Source: an uncultured Opitutales bacterium
GTDB taxonomy: Bacteria > Verrucomicrobiota > Verrucomicrobiia > Opitutales > Intestinicryptomonadaceae
Assembly: GCA_944389315.1 (NCBI GenBank)
Contig: CALXLX010000050.1
Location: forward strand, 37,770 to 101,769
DNA length: 64,000 nucleotides
Reading direction: 5' to 3'
The translations under genes were made by a program, and so were the position numbers. The notes beneath the pieces were generated by a model. The model had not been told where the DNA came from and did not search any database. It saw only the letters and a program-made list of their open reading frames with translations. Shown here one piece after another: positions 33,286 to 42,221 of the stretch (its first letter is position 1; each line of letters starts with the position of its first letter).

Positions 33286-34737
33286 ATGTTCAAGCTAGAC
33301 CAGACGCAGGCTCCGCTTTACGAGGCCCTGTTGGAGATGAAGGACAGCCGGCTTGTTCCGTTCGACGTGCCGGGACACAAGCGCGGCAGGGGGAATCCCG
33401 AGCTCGCCGAGTTTCTCGGCAAAGACTGCCTCGACGTGGACGTAAACTCCATGAAGCCGCTCGACAACCTCTGCCACCCCGTCTCCGTGATAGGCCGCGC
33501 GCAGGAGCTTGCCGCAGACGCCTTCGGGGCGGAGAGCGCGTTTTTCATGGTAAACGGCACTACCTCCGCGGTGCAGGCGATGATTCTCTACGCCTGCAAG
33601 GAGGGAGAGAAGATAATAATGCCAAGGAACGTCCACCGCAGCGCGATAAATGCGCTCATTGTAAGCGGGGCTAAGCCCGTTTATGTGGACCCGGGCATAG
33701 ACGCAAATTTGGGAATACCGCTTGGAATGTCGGTAAAGTCTGTCGAGCGGGCTATGGAGGAGAATCCCGACGCGAAGGCGGTGCTCGTAAACAACCCGAC
33801 CTATTACGGAGTATGCTCAGACTTGCGCAGCATAGTTTCCATGGCGCACGGGCGCGGCATGCTTGCTCTGGCGGACGAGGCTCACGGAACGCATTTTTAC
33901 TTTTCAAGCCTATGCCCGCCTTCGGCTATGGAGTGCGGTGCGGATATCGCCGCGGCGAGCATGCACAAGTCGGGCGGCAGCCTCACGCAAAGCTCCATAC
34001 TGCTGTGCGCAAAGAGCGTAGACGAGGGAAGGATGCGCCAGATAATAAACTTAACGCAGACTACAAGCCCGTCGTACCTGCTTACGTCCAGCCTGGACAT
34101 ATCGCGCAGAAACCTTGCGCTGAGGGGTGCGGAGACCTTCAGGAGGGTCATAGAATACGCCAGATACGCGCGCGGCGAGATAAACAAGATTGGTGACTAT
34201 TATGCGTTTTCAAAGGAGCTTGTAAACGGCTCCACGGTGTTCGATTTCGACGAGACAAAGCTTTCCATACATACGCTGGGCACGGGGATATCGGGAATGG
34301 AAGTTTACGACATACTGCGCGACGAGTATGACATTCAGACGGAATTTGGCGACATATCCAACATACTCGCCTACATTTCCGTGGGCGACCGCCCTCGCGA
34401 CATAGAGCGCCTCATAAGCGCCCTCGCGGACATACGCAGAAACTACAAGCGGCCCGGGTGCGGGCTGCCCTCGCGCGAGTACATACCGCCCGAGGTTGAA
34501 GTCTCCCCACGCGAGGCGTTTTATTCTGACACTGAAAGGCTACCTTTGAAAGATGCCGTCGGCAGGATATCCGCCGAATTTGCGATGTGCTATCCGCCCG
34601 GGATACCGATACTTGCGCCGGGGGAAAAAGTGACGGGGCAGATTGTTGAATACATACAATACGCCAAAGAAAAAGGCGGCTCAATGACGGGAACGTCGGA
34701 CATAGACACAAAAACCCTTAAAGTTTTGAAAGGCTGA
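33286..34737 (+). CDS. speA: Fold-I biosynthetic arginine (Orn/Lys/Arg) decarboxylase
   Basis: A 483-residue PLP enzyme of the Bacillus SpeA type. The N-terminal motif PFDVPGHKRGRG, the substrate region VNGTTSAVQAM, DEAHGTHFYF and the PLP-binding SMHKSGGSLTQSS (Lys228) are all clear, and the C-terminal Orn_Arg_deC domain ends in APGEKVTGQIVEYIQ. Arginine is the likely substrate because agmatinase is two genes downstream, giving arginine to agmatine to putrescine. Lysine or ornithine decarboxylation cannot be excluded by sequence. It starts one base after the speD stop codon. Confidence 0.87.
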   Translation: MFKLDQTQAPLYEALLEMKDSRLVPFDVPGHKRGRGNPELAEFLGKDCLDVDVNSMKPLDNLCHPVSVIGRAQELAADAFGAESAFFMVNGTTSAVQAMILYACKEGEKIIMPRNVHRSAINALIVSGAKPVYVDPGIDANLGIPLGMSVKSVERAMEENPDAKAVLVNNPTYYGVCSDLRSIVSMAHGRGMLALADEAHGTHFYFSSLCPPSAMECGADIAAASMHKSGGSLTQSSILLCAKSVDEGRMRQIINLTQTTSPSYLLTSSLDISRRNLALRGAETFRRVIEYARYARGEINKIGDYYAFSKELVNGSTVFDFDETKLSIHTLGTGISGMEVYDILRDEYDIQTEFGDISNILAYISVGDRPRDIERLISALADIRRNYKRPGCGLPSREYIPPEVEVSPREAFYSDTERLPLKDAVGRISAEFAMCYPPGIPILAPGEKVTGQIVEYIQYAKEKGGSMTGTSDIDTKTLKVLKG

Positions 34738-34738
34738 C

Positions 34739-35590
34739 ATGGATCTTTGGTTTACTGAAAATCACACGAGCAACGTCAGGCTGTCGATAAAGGTGGACAA
34801 GATGCTCTATTCTGAAACGTCGAAGTTTCAGAGGATAGACATATTTGAGTCCCCGGAATTCGGCAGGTTTCTGACGCTCGACGGCTACATGATGCTCACC
34901 GAGAAGGACGAATTTGTCTACCACGAGATGATAACGCACGTTCCCATGGCGGTAAATCCCGACGCAAAGAGCGTGCTTGTCATAGGCGCGGGAGACGGCG
35001 GCGTGGCCAGGGAGCTATGCAAGTACGACTCCATAAAGGAAATCGACATAGTTGAGATAGACGAGCGCGTGGTTGCTGCGTGCAAGAAATACCTGCCGCA
35101 GACGGCCTGCGGCTTCGACGACCCGAGGGTTTCCGTATGCTTTGAGGACGGCGTAAAATATGTGCGCAAGTGCGAGGAGGAATACGACATTATAATAGTG
35201 GATTCCACAGACCCCTTCGGGCCCGGAGAGGGAGTTTTCACGAAGGAGTTTTACGGCAGCTGCTTCAATGCGCTAAAGAAGAACGGCATAATGGTAAACC
35301 AGCACGAAAGCCCCTTCTACGCGGCCGACAGAGCCGCCATGAAAGCCGCGCACAAAAAGATATTTAAGACCTTTCCCGTCTGCAAAGTCTACCAGGCGCA
35401 CATACCGACATATCCGTCGGGACACTGGCTTTTTGGGTTTGCCTCAAAAGGGCCGGATCCGCTTGAGGACGTAAAGACAAGGGAATGGAAAAAGCTTAAG
35501 ATTAAGACAAAATACTACACACCCCAACTGCACGCGGGGGCCTTTGCACTGCCCGCGTATGTGATGGAGGCGCTCGAAGATGTTGAGTAA
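34739..35590 (+). CDS. speE: Spermidine synthase
   Basis: Transfers the aminopropyl group of decarboxylated SAM to putrescine. The 283-residue protein has an N-terminal beta domain (MDLWFTENHTSNVRLSIKVDK, typical of bacterial SpeE) and a Rossmann methyltransferase-like core with VLVIGAGDGGVARELCKYDSIKEIDIVEID, DGVKYV and the gatekeeper region IIVDSTDPFGPGEGVFTKEFY. It follows the decarboxylase by one base and overlaps speB by 11 bases. Confidence 0.95.
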   Translation: MDLWFTENHTSNVRLSIKVDKMLYSETSKFQRIDIFESPEFGRFLTLDGYMMLTEKDEFVYHEMITHVPMAVNPDAKSVLVIGAGDGGVARELCKYDSIKEIDIVEIDERVVAACKKYLPQTACGFDDPRVSVCFEDGVKYVRKCEEEYDIIIVDSTDPFGPGEGVFTKEFYGSCFNALKKNGIMVNQHESPFYAADRAAMKAAHKKIFKTFPVCKVYQAHIPTYPSGHWLFGFASKGPDPLEDVKTREWKKLKIKTKYYTPQLHAGAFALPAYVMEALEDVE

Positions 35591-36434
35591 AAATTCAGAA
35601 ACTTTCATAGCCTGCGACGCTCCCTACGGAGAGGCGAAAATAGCAATGTTCGGAGCCGGGAGCGACTCTACCACCTCCTTCAGGCCCGGCGCCCGCTTTG
35701 CGCCCAAATACATGAGGGCCGAATCCTACGGAATGGAGACCTTCAGCCCCTACCAAAACAGGGACATGGCCGACTGCCTCATAATAGACACGGGAGACCT
35801 GGATTTGCCCTTCGGGGACTCGGAGGCTACTTTGCGCGCCATACAGGAGCGCGCCGGGGAGATTTTAAAAGACGGCAAGCTGCCCTTCATGATGGGCGGA
35901 GAACACCTCGTCAGCCTTGGGGCGGTGCGTGCCTGCGCGGAAAAATACCCGGATTTGCGCATAGTGCATTTCGACGCCCATGCGGATTTGCGAGAGGACT
36001 ATCTTGGCGTGAGGCTATCGCACGCCTGCGTTATGCGCCGCTGCCACGAGATAGTCGGCGACGGCCGCATATTCCAGTTTGGGATACGCTCCGGCGACAG
36101 GGCGGAGTTTGAATGGGGCGCAAAGCATGTGGAAACAACGCGCTTCGGGTTTTCTGGCATAGACGGCCTTCGGGAAAAGATAGGGGAAGCTCCCGTGTAT
36201 TTTACAATAGATTTGGACGTGCTCGACCCTTCCGTATTTCCCGGGACGGGAACCCCCGAGGCCGGTGGGGTGAGTTTTGAGCAGCTTCGCGCGGCGGCGG
36301 AGAGCGTATGCAGAAATTTGAACGTCGTAGCCTGCGACGTTGTCGAACTTTCCCCCCATTACGACCATAGCGGGATATCCGTAGCCGCCGCCGTAAAGAT
36401 AACAAGGGAATTGCTACTTAACCTCCACAAATGA
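35580..36434 (+). CDS. speB: Agmatinase
   Basis: A ureohydrolase converting agmatine to putrescine and urea. Manganese ligands are all visible: GGEHLVS (His), HFDAHADLR (Asp, His, Asp) and TIDLDVLDPSVFPGTGTPE (two Asp). The guanidine-site loop precedes GGVSFEQL. Length 284 residues is normal. The ATG overlaps speE by 11 bases and its stop overlaps the next start as ATGA, so translation is coupled along the operon. Confidence 0.93.
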   Translation: MLSKNSETFIACDAPYGEAKIAMFGAGSDSTTSFRPGARFAPKYMRAESYGMETFSPYQNRDMADCLIIDTGDLDLPFGDSEATLRAIQERAGEILKDGKLPFMMGGEHLVSLGAVRACAEKYPDLRIVHFDAHADLREDYLGVRLSHACVMRRCHEIVGDGRIFQFGIRSGDRAEFEWGAKHVETTRFGFSGIDGLREKIGEAPVYFTIDLDVLDPSVFPGTGTPEAGGVSFEQLRAAAESVCRNLNVVACDVVELSPHYDHSGISVAAAVKITRELLLNLHK

Positions 36435-37642
36435 AAGAAATGAAAAAAGCCCTAATCATAGGTTGCGGAGCGGTTGCCTCCGTGGCGATACACAAATGCT
36501 GCCAAAACAGCGAAGTTTTCGGCAAGATATGCATAGCAAGCCGCACAAAGTCCAAGTGCGACGCCCTTGCCGCGAAGCTCGCCCCGACCACCAAGACGTA
36601 AATTTCCACCGCCCAGGTGAATGCCGACAATGTCGGAGAGCTGATTAAGCTAATAGAGGAGCAGAAGCCCGACATAGTAATGAATCTCGCCCTGCCCTAT
36701 CAGGACTTGGCGATAATGGACGCGTGCCTCGCCACAAAGACCAATTACATGGACACCGCCAACTACGAGCCAGAGGACACCGCTAAGTTCGAGTACAAAT
36801 GGCAGTGGGCGTACGACCAGAAATTCAAAGACGCCGGCATAACCGCCTTGCTCGGCAGCGGGTTCGACCCCGGAGTGACCGGAGTTTTCAGCGCCTACGC
36901 CCAGAAGCACCAGTTCGACGAGATAAACTTCATAGACATACTCGACTGCAACGGCGGAGACCACGGCTACCCCTTTGCAACAAACTTCAACCCCGAGATA
37001 AACATCAGGGAGGTGTCCGCAAAGGGCAGCTACTGGGAGAACGGCAAGTGGGTGGAGACCGAGCCCATGGAGATAAAGCGCGAGTACGACTTTGAAGGCG
37101 TGGGCAGGCGCGACATGTACCTTCTGCACCACGAGGAGCTCGAGTCTTTGGCCCTCAACATAAAGGGCATAAAGAGAATCAGGTTTTTCATGACGTTTTC
37201 CCAGAATTATCTGACGCATTTAAAGTGTCTTGAAAACGTGGGAATGACGTCCATAAAGCCCATAAATTTCGAGGGCAAGGAGATAGTTCCATTGCAGTTT
37301 TTGAAGGCCGTACTGCCTGATCCGGCCTCCCTTGGCCCGCGCACGAAGGGCAAGACGAACATAGGCTGCATATTCATAGGAAAGAAGGACGGAAAGCCCA
37401 AGACCTATTATCTGTATAACATCTGCGACCATCAGGAGTGCTACAAGGAGGTGGGCTCGCAGGCAGTGGCCTACACCACGGGGGTACCCGCCATGATAGG
37501 AGCTTCAATGATACTCTCTGGCAAATGGAATAAGGCCGGGGTGTACAACATAGAGCAGTTCGACCCGGATCCTTTCATGGACGCCCTCAATAAGTGGGGC
37601 CTGCCCTGGAAGGAAAACTTCTCCCCCGCTCTTGTGGACTGA
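36431..37642 (+). pseudogene. Carboxynorspermidine/carboxyspermidine dehydrogenase gene interrupted by an in-frame TAA
   Basis: The full frame of 403 codons equals the normal length of this saccharopine-dehydrogenase-like enzyme, which condenses aspartate semialdehyde with putrescine or diaminopropane. The first 56 codons encode the NAD(P)-binding start (KKALIIGCGAVASVAIHKCC), then TAA stands at 36599-36601, after which the same frame runs cleanly to 37642. The context ACG-TAA-ATT suggests a single A-to-T change from AAA (Lys). Downstream motifs LLGSGFDPGVTGVFSAYA, DCNGGDHGYPFATNFNPEINIRE and QAVAYTTGVPAMIGA are intact. A GTG at 36617 could restart translation but the product would lack the dinucleotide fold. 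A sequencing error is possible. The ATGA overlap with speB indicates the original start. Confidence 0.82.
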
Positions 37643-38769
37643 TGAAAGATTCCGACCTTCCAACCCCCTGCTATCTTATAGACGAAGCGGCAATAATCTC
37701 AAACCTTGAGATATTGCGCGCTTTGAGGGACGAGACGGGCTGCAGGATACTGCTTGCGCAAAAAGCCTTTTCGCTATACGCGCTATATCCGCTGATATCG
37801 CGCTACATAGACGGCGTCTGCGCAAGCGGCCTGTACGAGGCTCGCCTCGGCGCGGAGGAAATGCGCGCGCAAACGCACGTATTTTGCGCGGCGTATTCGC
37901 AAAGTGAAATAGACGAGCTTGCAAAGATATGCTCGCACATAGTATTCAACTCCATGGCGCAGGCGGAGAGGTTCCACGAGAGAGCCTCGGCGCACGGCGC
38001 AAAGCTTGGGCTTAGGATAAACCCGCAGTGCTCCACCCAGGAGGGGCACGCCATATACGACCCGTGCGCAAAGGGTTCGCGCCTGGGAATTACAATAGAA
38101 AATTTCCCGGATACCCTGCCGGACTGGATAGACGGCCTGCACTTCCATACCCTTTGCGAACAAAACTCGGACGCGTTGGAAAAGACGCTTGAGGCTGTGG
38201 AGGAAAAATTCGGCAAATATTTTAATCGCATAAGGTGGATAAATTTTGGAGGCGGGCACCATATAACAAAGCCTGGATACGACATTGTGCGCCTTAAGAA
38301 GTGCATAAACAAAATGTCGGATAAATACGCTCTGCAGGTGTATCTCGAGCCCGGAGAGGCCGTTGCCCTAAACGCGGGGGAACTCATAGCGGAGGTTTTG
38401 GACATAGTGGACAACGACGGAAAGATAGCAATACTCGACGCCTCCGCCGCCTGCCATATGCCCGACGTAATAGAAATGCCCTACACCCCGCCCTTAAAGG
38501 GCGCCGGAAAGCCCGGAGAGAAGAAGCACACCTACACGCTTGCGGGGGCAACCTGCCTTGCAGGAGACGTAATAGGCAAATACTCCTTCGATTCTCCGCT
38601 TAAAGTGGGCGACAAACTGAGGTTTCAGGACATGGCAATATACAGCTTTGTGAAGAACAACACATTTAACGGCATGCCCCTGCCCTCTCTTGCAATACGC
38701 GACACAAACGGAGACTGCCGCATAGTAAAATCTTTCGGATACGAGGATTTTAAATCGCGCCTTGGCTGA
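37642..38769 (+). CDS. nspC: Carboxynorspermidine/carboxyspermidine decarboxylase NspC
   Basis: A fold-III (alanine racemase-like) PLP decarboxylase producing spermidine or norspermidine from the carboxylated precursor. The first residues DLPTPCYLIDE and the PLP Lys in ILLAQKAFS (Lys41) are characteristic, as are LRINPQCSTQEGHAIYDPCAKGSRLG, LHFHTLCEQ, WINFGGGHHITK and the specificity region near HMPDVIEMPYTPPLKGAG. The length, 375 residues, is normal. The ATG at 37642 overlaps the dehydrogenase stop as TGATG; a frame extending to 37594 inside the previous gene is an artefact. The gene is intact although its partner upstream is broken. Confidence 0.92.
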   Translation: MKDSDLPTPCYLIDEAAIISNLEILRALRDETGCRILLAQKAFSLYALYPLISRYIDGVCASGLYEARLGAEEMRAQTHVFCAAYSQSEIDELAKICSHIVFNSMAQAERFHERASAHGAKLGLRINPQCSTQEGHAIYDPCAKGSRLGITIENFPDTLPDWIDGLHFHTLCEQNSDALEKTLEAVEEKFGKYFNRIRWINFGGGHHITKPGYDIVRLKKCINKMSDKYALQVYLEPGEAVALNAGELIAEVLDIVDNDGKIAILDASAACHMPDVIEMPYTPPLKGAGKPGEKKHTYTLAGATCLAGDVIGKYSFDSPLKVGDKLRFQDMAIYSFVKNNTFNGMPLPSLAIRDTNGDCRIVKSFGYEDFKSRLG

Positions 38770-38885
38770 CACAGCCTACGGCAGGCGGCGGGAAAAGTAC
38801 ATCTTGATACGGAAAACGGGGGCGACTACTGGCGCCGCACAGGCTGCCTAAAAATGCGTATTACGCGAAGATTATGCCATAATAT

Positions 38886-39260
38886 CTACTCGGTCAGCGC
38901 GGCCAAAGATATGTTGTCATATTTTTTACCTTTCAAGAAATCGCTTCCCAATATTGTAATTCTGTAGAATAAAGGATTGCCGTTGACGCGGACGTCGTCT
39001 CCTGAAGTGACAACCCGGATATGATATATGTGGTATCTATCCAATGTTTTGTCATTCATCTTCAATTCAGGAATTTCCCTTGATGAGGTTTCCTCAATGG
39101 TAAAATAAACCGCGTTCTCATCCTCGGATACTTTCATTTCCCTATTGTAATAAGGCCGTTTTGCGTTCATCTGGCCCTTTGAGCAAGAATTGCAAACGCA
39201 CAAAAAGAGTAATTGGAGCAATAGCAAGACTATAGTTCGCAGCGTTTTCATGGTAAACAT
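38886..39260 (-). CDS. Small predicted lipoprotein, unknown function
   Basis: A 124-residue protein with a hydrophobic N-terminus (TIVLLLLQLLFLCVC) and a plausible lipobox ending at CNSC, followed by SKGQMNAKRP. The remainder is a short alpha/beta domain (NAVYFTIEETSSREIPELKMNDKTL ... ITILGSDFLKGKKYDNISLAAL) not matched to any family I know. Two starts are possible: ATG 39260, or ATG 39251 (MKTLRT), which has AAGGA about ten bases upstream. Monocistronic on the minus strand after the polyamine operon. Confidence 0.55.
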   Translation of the reverse strand: MFTMKTLRTIVLLLLQLLFLCVCNSCSKGQMNAKRPYYNREMKVSEDENAVYFTIEETSSREIPELKMNDKTLDRYHIYHIRVVTSGDDVRVNGNPLFYRITILGSDFLKGKKYDNISLAALTE

Positions 39261-39624
39261 ATCCTTATTTTCCGTTCTTGAGCCGATACTGAAAAGACGG
39301 GCAATGATACTATCAACGCGCTTTTCATAACGACTTCCAACCTCATTTTATGATGTATATTGCCTAAATTCTATAAGCATCAAATTCTGCGGCATTTCAC
39401 TTTATGAATATCCTTATAGTCAAGAAGATAACCACGGCATAGTTTCCAGGCCTTGTTCTATATGGCTAAAATCATATCATCTTTTGACTCTCTTGCATGC
39501 GGCCTGCCCTGCATGGAATATTTATAAGAAAACCATTCGCAGAAATACTTCTCAAAAATGCAATCTCCGTCCGCAAAGAGAAGGGCCGCCGCCGCACCTT
39601 AAAGCAACAAATACAAGACAAAGA
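39261..39624. other. Intergenic stretch, no gene seen
   Basis: About 364 AT-rich bases between the small lipoprotein gene and the end of the LysR gene. Short open frames on both strands are unconvincing. No hairpin terminator was evident for the LysR gene. Confidence 0.5.
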
Positions 39625-40518
39625 TTATTTGCCGCAATACTCGCGAATCTTCGTTAAAAATAAATTTGCAGGGGCGGAAAATGCACGATCCTTCTTCCAT
39701 ATTATCCCCATCTCCGACTCGAGCTTTGGCATTAGCGGCCTAAAGCACAATGCGCTGCCTGGGGAAGTGTCGACAATTCCGTCGAGGCCTATTAAGTATC
39801 CCATGCCTTTTGAGGCCATCACAGAGGCGTTAAACAACAGATTGTACCTTGCAACAATGTCATACTTGGAAAGATTTGGCCCGAGCCATTTGGCCAGGCC
39901 GCCCTTGCTTGATATGCGTCTGGCTATCTGCTTTGATATTATCAGTGGCTGCCCGAACAAATCCTCCCGCCGAATCGCCCTCTTGGAGGCGAGCGGGCTG
40001 TCCTTAAGCATTATGATTCCCCATATGTCCTTGTCGGGAAGAGTTATGCTGTCGTATTTGGAAATATCCGCAGGCTGGATTATCAGCCCGAAATCCAACA
40101 ATCCCTTGTCCAATCTCTCCATTATGTCTTCGGCGTTCCCGCTGTGAAGATTCACGGATACTTTCGGATATTCTCTACGCAATTCGCACGCCGCCGAGGC
40201 AATGCTTCTTATGCCGTTTGTCTCTCCGGCGCCTATATAAATCTCGCCGGATACCTCATCGCTCCTGCTAGAGAATTCCGCCAGTGTCCGATCGGACATC
40301 TCCAGAATTTCCTCGGCCCGCCGCTTAAGCAGCATGCCGTCTTCCGTAAGGCTTACGCTGTGGCTCTGACGCTTGAAAAGCTTGCAGCTTAATTCTTCCT
40401 CCAAGGAAATAATCTGCTTTGAAAGCGCCGGCTGCGAAACATGCAGGGAATTTGCCGCCTTTGTAAAGCTCCGGCACCCGGCGACGACCAAGAAATAACG
40501 CAATACCCTTAAGTCCAT
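39625..40518 (-). CDS. LysR-family transcriptional regulator
   Basis: A 297-residue LTTR. The N-terminal winged helix-turn-helix is textbook: MDLRVLRYFLVVAGCRSFTKAANSLHVSQPALSKQIISLEEELSCKLFKR. A periplasmic-binding-like effector domain follows (IYIGAGETNGIRSIASAACELRREYP; LDFGLIIQPADISKYDSI). The start at 40518 has GGTGG seven bases upstream; the frame runs 17 codons further but those residues are not family-like. It is divergent from the exported redox-protein gene set at 40868-43373 and probably controls it. Effector unknown. Confidence 0.9.
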   Translation of the reverse strand: MDLRVLRYFLVVAGCRSFTKAANSLHVSQPALSKQIISLEEELSCKLFKRQSHSVSLTEDGMLLKRRAEEILEMSDRTLAEFSSRSDEVSGEIYIGAGETNGIRSIASAACELRREYPKVSVNLHSGNAEDIMERLDKGLLDFGLIIQPADISKYDSITLPDKDIWGIIMLKDSPLASKRAIRREDLFGQPLIISKQIARRISSKGGLAKWLGPNLSKYDIVARYNLLFNASVMASKGMGYLIGLDGIVDTSPGSALCFRPLMPKLESEMGIIWKKDRAFSAPANLFLTKIREYCGK

Positions 40519-40673
40519 GAAACAACCACCTTTCATTTGCATAATTTCCCATTCTGTTATTCCCGTCAAGAATATGATGATATAAATTATAAATATTTGC
40601 TATTTCATAAAATTGTGCGATAATAAGAGCGCAAAGAGGGCAAAAAACACAGCCAACCTGAAAGCCGAAAAAC

Positions 40674-40871
40674 ATGAAAGATAAAGCCGCCATAACAACC
40701 AGCTACGCAAGACAAATAGGCAATGCCGCAGCGCGGCCATGCGCCGAAACCGCCCCATTTGCATGCCTCGGATGGCCAAGTTTCCCCGAAGTGGCATGCC
40801 GCAGCATGCAGAATATGCGCGGCTCAACAGCAATTTCCCTCTCGGGAAGGATAATGGAGGCCGCCGCATGA
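40674..40871 (+). CDS. Possible small ORF coupled to the cyclophilin-like gene
   Basis: A 65-codon frame whose TGA overlaps the next gene's ATG (ATGA at 40868-40871). It has no signal peptide, no recognisable motif and no good ribosome-binding site. It could be a leader for coupled translation, a remnant, or chance. The GGAGG that serves the next gene lies inside its last codons. Confidence 0.25.
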   Translation: MKDKAAITTSYARQIGNAAARPCAETAPFACLGWPSFPEVACRSMQNMRGSTAISLSGRIMEAAA

Positions 40872-41335
40872 AAATTTTAACAAATTTGCTTTTATTCGCC
40901 GCTTTAGCATCGCTAACCCGCGCTTCTGTTAGCTTTGCGGAGGGAATAACAGCCGACACCGATAAAATGCAAAACAACACAATAACGCTCACATTGAAAA
41001 ACGGCAAAATCTTCACCGCGAAGTTGGAGGACAATTCCTCCGCCAAGGCCCTGATGGAAGTTCTGCGCAAGAGAGATATTTCCGTCCACATGCAGGACTA
41101 TGCAAACATGGAGAAAGTCGGCCCGCTGGATATAAATCTGCCCAGGAACGACACCCACACCTCTACGCTTCCGGGAGATCTTATCTTATATCAGGGCAGA
41201 TACCTTGTAATATACTACGCGCCCAATACATGGAACTTTACTCGGCTGGGGCGAATTGAAAACGCAAGCCAGCAGAATCTGATATCCGCCCTCGGGAAAG
41301 GCGATATCGCCGTAACTCTTTCCACAAAACGTTAA
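40868..41335 (+). CDS. Exported cyclophilin-like domain protein
   Basis: A 155-residue protein with a signal peptide (ILTNLLLFAALASLTRASVSFA). The mature part, with ITLTLKNGKIFTAKLEDNSSAKALMEVLRKRDISVHMQDYANMEKVG and LPGDLILYQGRYLVIYYAPNTWNFTRLGRIE, matches the small cyclophilin-like fold family (COG4070/DUF3830-type) often found beside carboxymuconolactone decarboxylase and aldo/keto reductase genes. GGAGG eight bases upstream sets the ATG at 40868. Biochemical role is unknown; prolyl isomerase activity is not established for this branch. First solid gene of a three-gene set divergent from lysR. Confidence 0.75.
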   Translation: MKILTNLLLFAALASLTRASVSFAEGITADTDKMQNNTITLTLKNGKIFTAKLEDNSSAKALMEVLRKRDISVHMQDYANMEKVGPLDINLPRNDTHTSTLPGDLILYQGRYLVIYYAPNTWNFTRLGRIENASQQNLISALGKGDIAVTLSTKR

Positions 41336-41351
41336 AGGAGAATCCGAAGTT

Positions 41352-42191
41352 ATGAAAATAAAAACCGGCATAGCAACAGCCATAGTTTTAGGGCTTTTAA
41401 TATTATCAATGAACAATCAACAAGCCATGGCGCAGGAAAAGATAACACAGGATGCGGGCCGCAAACAGTTGGGGGAATTTGCCCCTAAGTTCGCAGAGAT
41501 AAACGACGACGTACTCTTCGGAGACGTATGGAACCGCCAGGGGCTCTGCCCCCGCGACCGCAGCATGATTACTGTGGCGACATTGATTGGGAAGGGAATC
41601 ATAGACTCCTCCCTAACGCACCATCTTCAATTTGCGAAAAAGAACGGCATTACCAGAACGGAGATATCCGAAATGCTCACCCATATCGCATTTTACGCCG
41701 GCTGGCCAAATGCATGGGGAGCTTTCCGCCTCGCAAAAGAGGTATGGGCGGACGATGCCGAAGGCGACGGAGGCAAGGCGTCCTTTCAACGCGAGATGAT
41801 TTTCCCCATAGGGGAACCTAACAGCGCATACGCGAAATACTTTGTGGGAAAGAGCTATTTAGCCCCTATATCTAAAGAGCAAATCCCCTTTTCAAACGTA
41901 ACATTCGAGCCGCGCTGCAGGAACAACTGGCACATACACCATGCCGACAAGGGGGGCGGCCAAATGCTCGTTTGCGTAGCCGGCAAAGGCTGGTATCAGG
42001 AGTGGGGGAAACCCGCCCGGCGCATGGTGCCCGGAGACATAATACACATACCCGCGAATGTAAAGCACTGGCACGGAGCCGCAAGCGACAGCTGGTTTGC
42101 CCATTTGGCGTTTGAAATCCCCGGAGAGAACGCCTCCAACGAGTGGCTGGAGCCCGTAAGCGACAAAGACTACGACTCGCTGGAAAAATAA
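41352..42191 (+). CDS. Exported carboxymuconolactone decarboxylase-like / cupin fusion
   Basis: A 279-residue protein with a signal peptide (ATAIVLGLLILSMNNQQAMA). Residues 40-135 are an AhpD/CMD-like helical domain (LCPRDRSMITVATLIGKGIIDSSLTHHLQFAKKNG) lacking the AhpD CxxC pair. Residues 170-270 are a cupin with metal ligands in NNWHIHHADKGGGQMLVCVAGKGWYQEWG and PANVKHWHGA. AAGGAG lies nine bases before the ATG. The same two-domain protein occurs in Bacteroidetes beside aldo/keto reductases. The substrate is unknown; a periplasmic redox or lactone chemistry is the usual guess. Confidence 0.82.
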   Translation: MKIKTGIATAIVLGLLILSMNNQQAMAQEKITQDAGRKQLGEFAPKFAEINDDVLFGDVWNRQGLCPRDRSMITVATLIGKGIIDSSLTHHLQFAKKNGITRTEISEMLTHIAFYAGWPNAWGAFRLAKEVWADDAEGDGGKASFQREMIFPIGEPNSAYAKYFVGKSYLAPISKEQIPFSNVTFEPRCRNNWHIHHADKGGGQMLVCVAGKGWYQEWGKPARRMVPGDIIHIPANVKHWHGAASDSWFAHLAFEIPGENASNEWLEPVSDKDYDSLEK

Positions 42192-42221
42192 GTTTCACAC
42201 CCCAGAAAAAAGGAGCCAGAC

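Noticed and set aside
39497..40147. 216-codon frame on the + strand
   Set aside because: Antisense to the LysR gene; no independent coding signal.
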